A stretch of DNA of 64,000 nt from Bacillus sp. RO2 (GTDB lineage: Bacteria > Bacillota > Bacilli > Bacillales > Bacillaceae_I), in assembly GCF_012911845.1 (NCBI RefSeq), contig NZ_JAAXCU010000057.1, positions 1-64,000 of the forward strand, written 5' to 3'. Positions 52,204-60,747 of the stretch are shown here, piece by piece. The translations under genes and the position numbers were made by a program. The first letter of the stretch is position 1. The number at the start of each line of letters is the position of its first letter. Below the pieces are notes generated by a model. That model was not told the DNA's origin and made no database searches. It saw only the letters and a program-made list of their open reading frames with translations.

Positions 52204-53121
52204 ATGAATAATGTATCTGTCATCATCCCTACACATAATAGACCGCAGCTTTTGCTTCTGGCCTTGCAAAGTATAGAGGAGCAAACGGAAAAGCCGGACG
52301 AAGTTATGGTGGTAATGGATGGTGAGGACGGACAAACTGAACGGTTCTTGAATGAATATAACAGTGAACACTTTACGTTTCGGTACCTTAAAATACCAAA
52401 GAGGAAAGGTGCTTGCTATGCACGAAATCTTGGGGCAGAACATGCTTTGGGGGATATTTTAATGTTTTTGGACGATGATGATACATGGGAACCTGAGAAA
52501 ATTAAAAGCCAGATTCAACAGTTTAAGTTGAATGAACAAGTTGGACTGGTGTATTCGGGGAAGTTAGTTGTTTATAATACGAACCGTAAAAAAGTGATAA
52601 GAAGGATTCCTGCTACGGTCAAAGGGAACCTGTATCCAAAAATATTCGAAGATAACTATATCGGTACCACATCATCCGTTGCAATAAAAAAAGATGTATT
52701 CCAACAGGCTGGAGGTTTTGATAATAATCTGCCCGCTATGCAAGACTATGACCTATGGATAAGATGTTGTGAACGTACAAAAGTATCGCATGATAATGAA
52801 TATAATGTCAGATACACCATCGCAAAAAATGCAGCCAATCAGATTAGTGGAAAAAGCGAGAATCACCACAAGGCTTTGAACTATCTTTTTAAAAAATATC
52901 GTGAAGTTCTTGAGGGAAAATCCTCTATACTACAAAGAAGGTTCAAGTCATCGAGATTCTTGCATCTAGCAAAGGCTGTTCACCGGAATAATTACTTTTA
53001 TTCGTTGAAGTATTCGTTAAAAAGCATATTCTATTATCCAAATATTAAAGCGGTAGCATTGTTCTTACCGCCGTTTCTATTGACAGTAATATCGTTATTC
53101 CAAGCAGGAAGACGCAACTGA
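52204..53121 (+). CDS. Glycosyltransferase family 2
   Basis: 305 residues from ATG 52204 (AGGGTGAG upstream; the in-frame GTG at 52192 overlaps it). GT-A fold: VSVIIPTHNRPQLL, VVMDGEDG, CYARNLGAEHA, metal-binding FLDDDDTW, and QDYDLWIRC in the second half. A hydrophobic C-terminal tail (about 275-300) may touch the membrane. It follows the GT4 gene and was probably part of the same glycan operon before the flippase was lost. The linkage formed cannot be inferred. Confidence 0.88.
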   Translation: MNNVSVIIPTHNRPQLLLLALQSIEEQTEKPDEVMVVMDGEDGQTERFLNEYNSEHFTFRYLKIPKRKGACYARNLGAEHALGDILMFLDDDDTWEPEKIKSQIQQFKLNEQVGLVYSGKLVVYNTNRKKVIRRIPATVKGNLYPKIFEDNYIGTTSSVAIKKDVFQQAGGFDNNLPAMQDYDLWIRCCERTKVSHDNEYNVRYTIAKNAANQISGKSENHHKALNYLFKKYREVLEGKSSILQRRFKSSRFLHLAKAVHRNNYFYSLKYSLKSIFYYPNIKAVALFLPPFLLTVISLFQAGRRN

Positions 53122-53321
53122 CTTGCACAAGATTTAAAACAGAAAATGGTGAGGGAGATTGGAGCAAAATACCCAAGCGGGGAAGGGTATATTTTTCTTC
53201 ACATGATGCATAATTCACACTTGCTAGGAATGGAACGGCTGGATTATTAAAGAAATAATGTTTGTCTAAATCATTATCTGTGAATTAGACAGAAATCAAG
53301 GGGGATTGGGGAGAAACGAAG

Positions 53322-55385
53322 ATGAAGAAAAGCCTATGTTTTATGCTGGTAATGCTCATGTGCCTTACCCCTCTTTTTGAAAAAGAGGTTGTGCATGCTT
53401 CTCAACAAGAAGAGAACATGAGGATAATTGTCAAATATAAAGAGAAAGACATTTATTCTTTTAGCAAAGCAAAACCACAAATAAAAAACATTAAAAAGAA
53501 AGACTTCAGTAAAATAAAAAAGGAATTTGAAAGCCAAGAGGAAGTGGAATATGTAGAAGAAGACAGCTTCTTCTATTATACAAACACAACTACAACAACC
53601 AATACAAACGACCCCCACTACCCATATCAAAAAGATTACTTACAAGTGATGAATGTACAGGAAGCATGGTCTGGATATGAGCAAAGCTATAAGCCTGTCG
53701 TTGCTGTGCTTGATTCGGGGATAGACCTTCACCATCTTGATCTGAAAGAAAACATAGTTAAGCCATACAATGTTTTATCACCGAGCAGCATGCCGGTGGA
53801 TGAAATTGGACATGGCACACATGTAGCAGGTATTGTTGGTGCCAAAACCAATAATGGAAACGGCATTGTATCCATAGTGAAAGACACTTACATAATGCCA
53901 ATTAAAGTAGGTGACCGCCAAGGTGCTTTTGCCTCAGATATTGCAGCGGGTGTTGATTATGCCCTCGATAATGGAGCAGACATCATAAACATCAGTATTG
54001 CTGGTCCCAAACAGAACAATACGTTGAAAGAAGCGATTGATAAGGCTGTAAATAGTGGTGTCATGGTAGTGGCCGCGGCAGGAAATAATTCATCTGATAC
54101 GGTGGAGTATCCGGCAGGCTATCCAGGAGTTATGTCTGTAGGTGCATCTAAGTTAACAGGAGGATTGGCTGGTTTTTCAAACTTCGGCGACTCTGTTTCA
54201 GTAGTTGCACCTGGTGTTGAAATATTTAGCACATTGCCTACTTCTTTTTCAACTAGTATTAGTGGATACGGAAAAATGAGCGGTACCAGTATGGCTGCAC
54301 CTTTAGTTTCCTCACAAGCAGCTATGTTGAAAAGTACAGATAAGAATCTAACAGGTCGACAGTTAAAGGAAATTATAGAAGAATCAAGTAAAACCGCATT
54401 AGACTTTCCTGTTCGACTTGGCCAAGTAAATGCAGCTGACTCCCTACAGTATTATCATGGAAAAAACAGGATTTCAGGGAAGAATTCCTTGGAAACATCA
54501 GTGGAAGTTGCCAAAAGAGGGTGGGAGACTGTATCTTCATCCACATTGACTAATGGTTACCGTGTTTTGAAGGGTAAGTTCGCCATTTTATCCAGCAACA
54601 AAACGTTTGCAGATAGCCTTTCGGTCATTCCTTTGGCATATAAAATTAACAGTCCTATTTTCTTATCAGAGAAGAGCTATCTGCCACAGGTAACCATTTC
54701 CTCTATGAAAGAAATGGGTGTGGACCATGTAATTGTAGTCGGTGGGGAGCAGGCAATCAGTAAAGGTGTAGAGGATAAATTAATTGTTAATGGATTGAAA
54801 TCAACAAGGATTTCAGGGAAGACGCGTTATGATACCGCTGTGGAAATAAGTAAGTTTGTAGCGAAAGATAATGGGGAAGTAATGATAGTGAATGGCAAGA
54901 GCTTTCCGGATGCATTGTCTGCTTCAGTCGAAGCGGCAAAGAGAAGTATGCCAATTGTGTTTGTAAAAGAAACATGGATCCCAAGTGCTACAAAGGATTT
55001 TCTTGAATTATATGATTTTTCAAAAAAATACATTGTTGGTGGAACTAAACCCATTAGTGATTCTGTTCAAAAAAGTTTAGAAGCTACACGGATTTCGGGA
55101 GCAGATCGATATAAAACTAATATCGCGGTTGCCGAATACTTTAATTCGTCCTATGATGGCTACTATTTTGCCACAGGAGCAGACTTTAAAGACGCCTTAA
55201 CAGGTGGATTGCTAGCTGCGAAGCAAGGGAAAGCCTTGATGCTTGTCCGTCCTTCAAATATTGATTCTGCAACAAAGAATTATCTTGAAAAACGTAACCA
55301 TCAAGAATTCGGAATACTTGGTGGCAGACAGGCAGTTCATTCAAACATATTGTGGGAAATTGACAAAATTCTTTTGGGCAATTAA
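53322..55385 (+). CDS. Compact subtilase with three divergent CWB2 repeats
   Basis: 687 residues, ATG with GGGGAG. Signal peptide (1-26); short I9-like prodomain to about residue 90; S8 domain with Asp in VLDSGIDLHH, His in GHGTHVAG, oxyanion Asn in AAAGNNS, and Ser in SGTSMAAP (about 100-375); CWB2 repeats from about 382 (RISGKNSLE, RISGKTRYD, RISGADRYK). The ILL motif conserved in the other CWB2 proteins is changed in all three repeats (SPIFLSE, MPIVFVK, KALMLVR), so its ligand affinity may differ. This is the third CWB2 subtilase of the window and the last CWB2 gene before tagO. Confidence 0.9.
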   Translation: MKKSLCFMLVMLMCLTPLFEKEVVHASQQEENMRIIVKYKEKDIYSFSKAKPQIKNIKKKDFSKIKKEFESQEEVEYVEEDSFFYYTNTTTTTNTNDPHYPYQKDYLQVMNVQEAWSGYEQSYKPVVAVLDSGIDLHHLDLKENIVKPYNVLSPSSMPVDEIGHGTHVAGIVGAKTNNGNGIVSIVKDTYIMPIKVGDRQGAFASDIAAGVDYALDNGADIINISIAGPKQNNTLKEAIDKAVNSGVMVVAAAGNNSSDTVEYPAGYPGVMSVGASKLTGGLAGFSNFGDSVSVVAPGVEIFSTLPTSFSTSISGYGKMSGTSMAAPLVSSQAAMLKSTDKNLTGRQLKEIIEESSKTALDFPVRLGQVNAADSLQYYHGKNRISGKNSLETSVEVAKRGWETVSSSTLTNGYRVLKGKFAILSSNKTFADSLSVIPLAYKINSPIFLSEKSYLPQVTISSMKEMGVDHVIVVGGEQAISKGVEDKLIVNGLKSTRISGKTRYDTAVEISKFVAKDNGEVMIVNGKSFPDALSASVEAAKRSMPIVFVKETWIPSATKDFLELYDFSKKYIVGGTKPISDSVQKSLEATRISGADRYKTNIAVAEYFNSSYDGYYFATGADFKDALTGGLLAAKQGKALMLVRPSNIDSATKNYLEKRNHQEFGILGGRQAVHSNILWEIDKILLGN

Positions 55386-55553
55386 TATTTATTAAGATTA
55401 ATAGATGCTAGGTGTTAATGGCTATCGATTTTCGATAGTCATTTGATTTTTTTGTAAGGAATGTAAAAGAATGTATAGGTAAACATAATTAGTATCATTG
55501 CTTAATTTTTGGTAGAGGAATTAATCAGATTGAACAAAACCATTCTCCTTTAG
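55386..55553. other. Non-coding spacer
   Basis: AT-rich stretch after the compact subtilase with a possible weak hairpin (GGCTATCGA / TCGATAGTC at about 55420-55440) ahead of T residues, probably the terminator. No gene seen. Confidence 0.45.
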
Positions 55554-55899
55554 GTGACTGTTGTTACACAGGTATATAATGCGGAAAACATCTTGCAAGC
55601 TGTATTGAGTCTGTGCTGAACCAATCGTATGAAACTTGGGAGATTTTCCTTGTAGATGAACAATCAAGTGATAATAGTGTTTTTATTATAAAGCAATATG
55701 CAGAAAATAATGCGCGAATTAATTTTTTCAACTAGAAGTTAACAGTGGTGCTGCTGTAGCTTGTAATACAGCTATTGAGGCAGCAAATGGAAAATATGTT
55801 ACTTTTCTTGATAGTGATGATATTCCAACAAAACTTGATAAGTTGAAAAATTGGAAAGTTTTTCCTAAAATAGAGAAGCGCGTTCGAAAACGAGTTTAA
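55554..55899 (+). pseudogene. Decayed tuaG-like family 2 glycosyltransferase
   Basis: Three frames must be joined. GTG 55554 gives VTVVTQVYNAEN; the frame shifts near 55588 to HLASCIESVLNQSYETW, then IFLVDEQSSD, up to a TAG at 55733; a third frame from 55732 gives LEVNSGAAVACNTAI and VTFLDSDD, and ends KVFPKIEKRVRKRV at TAA 55897. These align in order with TuaG (ITPSYNAEKF, IIVDD, NSGAAVARN, FLDSDD, and the IKKRV tail), with the central ~120 residues deleted. It is non-functional and marks a former second tuaG-type gene next to tagO. Base composition is more AT-rich than in functional neighbours. Confidence 0.85.
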
Positions 55900-56003
55900 C
55901 GGGTATATGACTAAATAAAAACGTGAGGATTAGGTGCTATATTACGCACTAATTCATCCATATTACAACAAAGGACACCTAGTATTACATTTACACAATT
56001 ATA
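55900..56003. other. Non-coding spacer before the tagO promoter
   Basis: No open frame with a ribosome binding site and no hairpin of note. Confidence 0.5.
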
Positions 56004-56032
56004 TTTTCAATACAGAAGATATCTGTTAAAAT
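56004..56032 (+). promoter_or_regulatory. Candidate promoter of tagO
   Basis: TTTTCA, 17-base spacer, TAAAAT preceded by TGT (extended -10), about 100 bases upstream of the tagO start. Confidence 0.5.
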
Positions 56033-56132
56033 GACAAAGGACGCGATACAAGCAATTGGATAATTAAACTAGACATGTTTGTTTCGCAAAAATGAAATGC
56101 TAAAAATAAGAACAAGAAATTAGGTGACGACA

Positions 56133-57194
56133 ATGGATTTACAACTAATACTAGCTTTCGTAGTGTCTTTCATCACCGTCCTCGTTATAACGCCATTGGT
56201 CATAAAATTCGCTCATTATATTGGAGCAACCGATAAACCGAACCATCGTAAAGTCCACCAGAAGATTATGCCTCGCTTAGGAGGTCTCGCCATCTTTATT
56301 GGTGTTGTTGTAGGATATATATTTGTTGGTCTTTATGACCAAAGAATTACTGGAATTACCATTGGGGCATTGATTATCGTTGTGATTGGAATCTTCGATG
56401 ATAAATATGAACTAAAAGCAAGAACAAAGCTTCTTGGCCAAATTGCAGCAGCAGGTGTTATCGTTTATACAGGGCTTAAAATTGACTTCATTACCATACC
56501 GTTCATTGTAGAACGCCTTGAATTAGGCTTGTTGTCCATCCCTATCACGATTCTTTGGATAGTGGGAATCACTAATGCGATCAACCTTATTGACGGGTTG
56601 GATGGGCTTGCAGCAGGTATCTCCACTATCGCCATAGGCACTATTGCAGTAATTGCAGGGCTTGGCGGTAAAGAATTAATCTTGACCCTATCCCTTATTA
56701 TCTTGGGGAGCACCATTGGCTTCCTGTTTTATAACTTCCACCCAGCCAAAATTTTCATGGGAGATACAGGGGCACTGTTTTTAGGATACTGCATTTCCGT
56801 ATTATCACTACTGGGGCTATATAAAAGTGTGACACTTTTCAGTTTTGTCATCCCAATTATTATCCTCGGTGTGCCAGTATTCGATACAGCATTTGCAATT
56901 ATTCGCCGAATCTTGAACAAGCAACCAATTTCAGCACCTGATAAAAGTCATTTACATCACAGGTTGCTGGCTTCCGGTTTGTCCCATAGGAATACGGTGC
57001 TTGTTATTTACGGATTTGGTATCACCTTTGCAGCATGTGCAATCTTTTTAACTTCTGCGACCATCTGGGGTACGATTTTAATTACCGTACTGCTTATTAT
57101 CTTGATCCAGTTTATTGCAGAACTTGTAGGCATTTTTAATGAACAGAACAAGCCGTTTATGAAGTTCTACAGGAAAGTATTTGGAAGACATTAA
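56133..57194 (+). CDS. tagO: UDP-GlcNAc: undecaprenyl-phosphate GlcNAc-1-phosphate transferase
   Basis: 353 residues from ATG 56133 (AGGTGAC upstream; a GTG at 56124 is in frame but overlaps the ribosome binding site). About 11 transmembrane helices. PNPT-family motifs: TDKPNHRKVHQ, GIFDDKYEL (Asp pair), NAINLIDGLDGLAAG, FMGDTGALFLG, and the HLHHRLL His motif. It makes undecaprenyl-PP-GlcNAc, the first lipid intermediate of wall teichoic acid and, in B. subtilis, of teichuronic acid and other polymers. Its place next to the tagV-like gene, yvyE and degSU matches B. subtilis; there tua genes follow directly, here they are 37 kb away. Confidence 0.95.
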   Translation: MDLQLILAFVVSFITVLVITPLVIKFAHYIGATDKPNHRKVHQKIMPRLGGLAIFIGVVVGYIFVGLYDQRITGITIGALIIVVIGIFDDKYELKARTKLLGQIAAAGVIVYTGLKIDFITIPFIVERLELGLLSIPITILWIVGITNAINLIDGLDGLAAGISTIAIGTIAVIAGLGGKELILTLSLIILGSTIGFLFYNFHPAKIFMGDTGALFLGYCISVLSLLGLYKSVTLFSFVIPIIILGVPVFDTAFAIIRRILNKQPISAPDKSHLHHRLLASGLSHRNTVLVIYGFGITFAACAIFLTSATIWGTILITVLLIILIQFIAELVGIFNEQNKPFMKFYRKVFGRH

Positions 57195-57241
57195 TGAATA
57201 CTTGGGTCACCTATTTTAATATTGATAGAATGATAGATGTA

Positions 57242-57276
57242 AGTGCCAGACCCTCAGTTGGGTTTGGCACTTTTTT
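57242..57276 (+). terminator. Terminator after tagO
   Basis: AGTGCCAGACCC / GGGTTTGGCACT stem and T6. The next ~230 bases to 57506 hold no believable gene. Confidence 0.9.
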
Positions 57277-57506
57277 ATTGTGTGAAACCAAGACAAAAAA
57301 ACTTCTCGAGTTAACGGGAAGGTCAGCACTGTTTTCGGAGTAGTAGGAACGTATGCAGTCTAGGATGAAAGAAAAATAAATGTACTTATCAATTTTTATG
57401 AGCAGATGATCTTGGGGAACAAGGTCTTCAATCGAGACAAATTCAACTTCATTAGCGTTGTATTTCTTGTGCTAAACAATATAATCACTGCATATGTAAA
57501 TGAATA

Positions 57507-57541
57507 TAAAAACGGCTGTCGAGACTTTCTCGACAGCCTGA
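57507..57541 (-). terminator. Terminator of the tagV-like gene; hairpin shared with 20692-20725
   Basis: GGCTGTCGAG / CTCGACAGCC perfect 10-bp stem. On the minus strand it is followed by CGTTTTT, as expected for the terminator of the minus-strand LCP gene. A second near-identical copy lies 37 kb away. A further stem, AAGATCTGGG...CCAAGGTCTT, lies between it and the stop. Confidence 0.75.
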
Positions 57542-57587
57542 AAGATCTGGGAGTATATCCAAGGTCTTTTTTTCCTTATTCAGTCGT

Positions 57588-58571
57588 TTATTCTGTCTGG
57601 GCAGTAGCATCTTCAATCTCGAGATGTTGTTTCAAGATACTTCTTACCTCCAAAATGCTTTCCTCATAAGGTACGAAATAGTATGCCCCTGAACTAGTAT
57701 CATCTGCACCCTCAAGCGTTACGTTCTCCATGCTGGAGGAATTAAAGCCTGCATACAATTTACTTAAACCGATTCCTTCCGAAACTCGAATGTTAGTTTG
57801 AACATTATCGCCCATTTCCTTTGCGATTTCATCCACTTTCAACAGGTTTCCTGGCTTAAGCATTTCGCTCATTGCAGCTTGGATGATTTGCTTTTGTCTA
57901 TCATTACGACCAAAGTCACCGCGAGGATCTTGCTTTCTCATACGAGCATACGCTAGAGCTTCCTCGCCGTCTAAATTCATAGGACCTTCTGTAAACTGAA
58001 GAAGAGAATTATCTACATCAGATTTTTCTGTAAAATCGAAAGGTACCTCTACCTCAACTCCTCCAATAATGTCTATTACATTTTTGAAGCCTTCAAAGTT
58101 TACTGTAGTATAATAATCGATTGGAACTTCTAGTAACTCTTCCACTTTTTCAATGGTCATTTCTTTTCCGCCATATGCATGAGCATGGTTAATTCGTGAT
58201 TCATAACCTAAGTGCTCATAATACACTAAGGTATCACGAGGAATACTCAATAATTTCATTGTCTTCTCTTTTGGATTAAGTGTAGCAACAATTAAAGTAT
58301 CCGTACGACCGTTTTCTCCACCGGAAGAGTAATCTTCAATTCCCATAATCAGTACGGAGAAAGGATCTTTATTAATCTCTACCTCTTTATCCCTGTATTT
58401 AGATTTTTCTCTATCCAATTCGGTATACGCGCTATTGGCAGCTTGGTATGTTTCAAACAATAAATACCCGCCATAAGCGACTACTGCTAAGAAAAGCGTC
58501 AAAAAGACAAGTAGAACTCTTTTAAGTCTTCTGCCTTTCTTTCTTTTCTTTTCATATCTAGAATTAACCAA
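57588..58571 (-). CDS. tagV: LytR-CpsA-Psr family wall polymer ligase, TagV-like
   Basis: 327 residues from a TTG start (GGAGAT upstream on the minus strand). Strongly basic cytosolic N-terminus (RYEKKRKKGRRLKR), one transmembrane helix (about 18-40), then the LCP domain: VLIMGIEDYSSGG, GRTDTLIVATL, SIPRDTLVYY, INHAHAYGG, IGGVEVEVP and GEEALAYARMRK followed by DFGRNDRQKQI. Position between tagO and yvyE matches B. subtilis tagV (yvhJ). It joins lipid-linked teichoic-type polymers to peptidoglycan. It is the second LCP gene of the window. Confidence 0.9.
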   Translation of the reverse strand: MVNSRYEKKRKKGRRLKRVLLVFLTLFLAVVAYGGYLLFETYQAANSAYTELDREKSKYRDKEVEINKDPFSVLIMGIEDYSSGGENGRTDTLIVATLNPKEKTMKLLSIPRDTLVYYEHLGYESRINHAHAYGGKEMTIEKVEELLEVPIDYYTTVNFEGFKNVIDIIGGVEVEVPFDFTEKSDVDNSLLQFTEGPMNLDGEEALAYARMRKQDPRGDFGRNDRQKQIIQAAMSEMLKPGNLLKVDEIAKEMGDNVQTNIRVSEGIGLSKLYAGFNSSSMENVTLEGADDTSSGAYYFVPYEESILEVRSILKQHLEIEDATAQTE

Positions 58572-58595
58572 TGCTTTATCTCCTCTATAAAAAAT

Positions 58596-59231
58596 TTACA
58601 CATCCTGTTCAAGGTAAAGACGTTCGCCAGGAGTGGTTTTTACTTTTCCATTTGTAAGGTCTATCATCCAATCCAGGTAAGCCTGACGTTTATCTTCTTC
58701 GACATAAACATTGAACGTTACGTCTTCGAGGTAATGAATGTCTTTCAATAGGTGTATGGCTGAAGAACGTAATTCATTCTCTATCTTTCCAAGTAATGTG
58801 TACTCTACGTTTGTATGCATAATTTGCACTAATTTTCTCTCTACCATTCCTGTTGCATTAATTCCTTCTGAAGTGGCTTTTCCGTAAGCGCGTATAAGCC
58901 CTCCCGCACCGAGTTTAATGCCGCCGAAATAGCGGGTAATGACAACTACAGTATCTTTCAGGTCTTTCTTCTTAAGGACTTCAAGGATGGGGACGCCTGC
59001 TGTGCCACTTGGCTCTCCATCGTCGCTCGCCTTTTGAATCTGATTTTTTTCTCCGATCATATAGGCGGAGCAGTTGTGGTTTGCATCCCAATGCCTTTTT
59101 TTTATCTCTTGGATGAAGCTTTGAGCTTCTTCTTCTGTAGTTGCTCGGGCTATGTGGGCGATAAATCTTGATTTTTGGATGGTAATTTCATGCTCTCCAT
59201 GCCCTTTTACGGTATAGTAGTGAGATAGCAA
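58596..59231 (-). CDS. yvyE: YigZ/IMPACT family protein
   Basis: 211 residues from a TTG start (AAGGGGAG upstream on the minus strand), the usual family length. N-terminal UPF0029/IMPACT domain with KSRFIAHIARA, DANHNCSAYMIG, DDGEPSGTAGVPI and VVITRYFGGIKLGAGGL; C-terminal DUF1949 alpha/beta domain with VEYTLLGKIENEL. It is cytosolic; its biochemical role is uncertain. B. subtilis yvyE sits between degS and tagV, as here. It is upstream of and co-directional with the LCP gene, 24 bases apart, so they are probably co-transcribed. Confidence 0.92.
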   Translation of the reverse strand: MLSHYYTVKGHGEHEITIQKSRFIAHIARATTEEEAQSFIQEIKKRHWDANHNCSAYMIGEKNQIQKASDDGEPSGTAGVPILEVLKKKDLKDTVVVITRYFGGIKLGAGGLIRAYGKATSEGINATGMVERKLVQIMHTNVEYTLLGKIENELRSSAIHLLKDIHYLEDVTFNVYVEEDKRQAYLDWMIDLTNGKVKTTPGERLYLEQDV

Positions 59232-59579
59232 TCTGACAACTCCCCTTTAATGAATGGCACTTTTGTATGATTAGTCATACTTTATCTATTATAAGTGCTG
59301 GATGTAAGGACATCAAATAAAATATAGTTCAGAGCTCCCGATTATGCCAAGAATCGACAAAGTTTAATCCGATTGTAATAATAATGTTATACAAGCAAAA
59401 CTTTAGTCCGATATAATGAAGTGTGGACAATTTTCGACAGGTACCCCCACAAAGGTTTGGAAGATTTGGAATGATATAGCATAAAGTGTCTTTCTTCTTT
59501 TTGGGTATAATGTACTATAGTGGTAAAGGGGTATTCACAATATTCTTTTAAGAATACAGGGTCTTTTGGAGGATGTCCT
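59232..59579 (+). promoter_or_regulatory. degS-degU promoter region
   Basis: About 350 bases between divergent yvyE and degS with no gene. Two TATAAT hexamers (59412-59417 and 59507-59512) are the likely -10 elements for degS; neither has a consensus -35. An open frame continuing upstream of degS starts at a GTG at 59520 without a ribosome binding site. Confidence 0.45.
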
Positions 59580-60722
59580 ATGTCTCGGAAAGTTATAAAC
59601 TCTAAACAATTAGACATGATTATTGAACAAATGGTGAAAACCGTTGAAATGAGCAAGGACGAGATCTTTGAAATCGGGGAAAGTTCCCGTAAAGAATTTG
59701 AGAACCTTGCAAAAGAATTAAATGCGGTCAAACTTGAAGTGGCACAGCTAATCCATAAACAGGACAAGCTGGAGGTCCAGGTCAGGCATGCAAGAAACCG
59801 TCTTTCAGAAGTGAGCAGGCAGTTTAAAAACTATACAGAACATCAAATTAGACAAGCATATGACCATGCACATGAATTGCAGTTGGAGCTCCATACAATT
59901 TCACAAAAAGAGGCTCAGCTTCGCAATCGAAGAAATGAAATCGAACGCAGGTTGTTGAATCTTGAAGAAACCATTACGAAAGCAGATCGCCTCGTAAGTC
60001 AGGTGTCCGTGATTTTAAATTATGTAACAGGTGATCTTCAGCAGGTTGGCCAGATGATCGCCGATGCCTCTGAGAAACGCGAGTTTGGTTTTAAAATCAT
60101 GGAAGCGCAAGAAGAGGAACGCCGGCGTCTATCTAGGGAGATTCATGATGGTCCCGCGCAAATGTTGGCCAATGTTATGATGCGCTCAGACTTGATTGAC
60201 CGGACTTTCCGCGAGCGTGGCCCCGGGGAGGCGTTATCAGAGATCCGCTCCTTGAAAGTAATGGTGCGCTCCGCTCTATATGAAGTGCGAAGGATTATTT
60301 ATGATCTTCGTCCGATGGCACTCGACGATCTTGGGTTGGTGCCCACTTTAAAGAAATATATTTCGACTATCGAGGATTATCATAACGGCTATCCACAAAT
60401 TGAATTTATGAACCTCGGAGTGGAACATCGCATTTCCTCCAACCTTGAGGTAGCAGTGTTCCGGCTTGTACAAGAATCGCTGACAAATGCCATCAAGCAT
60501 GCTGCGGCAAGTTCCATCTATGTAAAATTGGAAGTGAAACCTACCCATATCATTGTCATCGTAAAAGATGACGGAGTAGGATTTGATACGACAGAAAAAA
60601 AAGAAAAGTCGTTTGGTTTAATTGGAATGAGAGAAAGGGTAGAACTAATCAGCGGGGAATTGGATATACAGTCCACGTCTGGTAAGGGAACTACCGTCTT
60701 TATCAAAATTCCGTTAGGCTAA
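59580..60722 (+). CDS. degS: Two-component sensor histidine kinase DegS
   Basis: 380 residues (B. subtilis DegS is 385). Start ATG 59580 with TTGGAGG. There is no transmembrane segment: cytosolic N-terminal sensor/coiled-coil region (about 30-160, with [19 protein letters not shown]-type heptads); HisKA_3 with the phosphorylated His in [12 protein letters not shown]; HATPase with [12 protein letters not shown] (N box) and VKDDGVGFD (G box). It phosphorylates DegU and controls secreted enzymes, motility and competence. It is 25 bases upstream of degU. Given the many secreted proteases and autolysins in this window, DegU control of some of them is plausible. Confidence 0.95.
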   Translation: MSRKVINSKQLDMIIEQMVKTVEMSKDEIFEIGESSRKEFENLAKELNAVKLEVAQLIHKQDKLEVQVRHARNRLSEVSRQFKNYTEHQIRQAYDHAHELQLELHTISQKEAQLRNRRNEIERRLLNLEETITKADRLVSQVSVILNYVTGDLQQVGQMIADASEKREFGFKIMEAQEEERRRLSREIHDGPAQMLANVMMRSDLIDRTFRERGPGEALSEIRSLKVMVRSALYEVRRIIYDLRPMALDDLGLVPTLKKYISTIEDYHNGYPQIEFMNLGVEHRISSNLEVAVFRLVQESLTNAIKHAAASSIYVKLEVKPTHIIVIVKDDGVGFDTTEKKEKSFGLIGMRERVELISGELDIQSTSGKGTTVFIKIPLG

Positions 60723-60747
60723 AGATGTATTTGGGAGGATGAGACGA

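Noticed and set aside
57406-57669. 87-codon open frame between tagO and tagV
   Set aside because: It overlaps the terminator and the 3' end of the tagV-like gene in the opposite direction, with no ribosome binding site.
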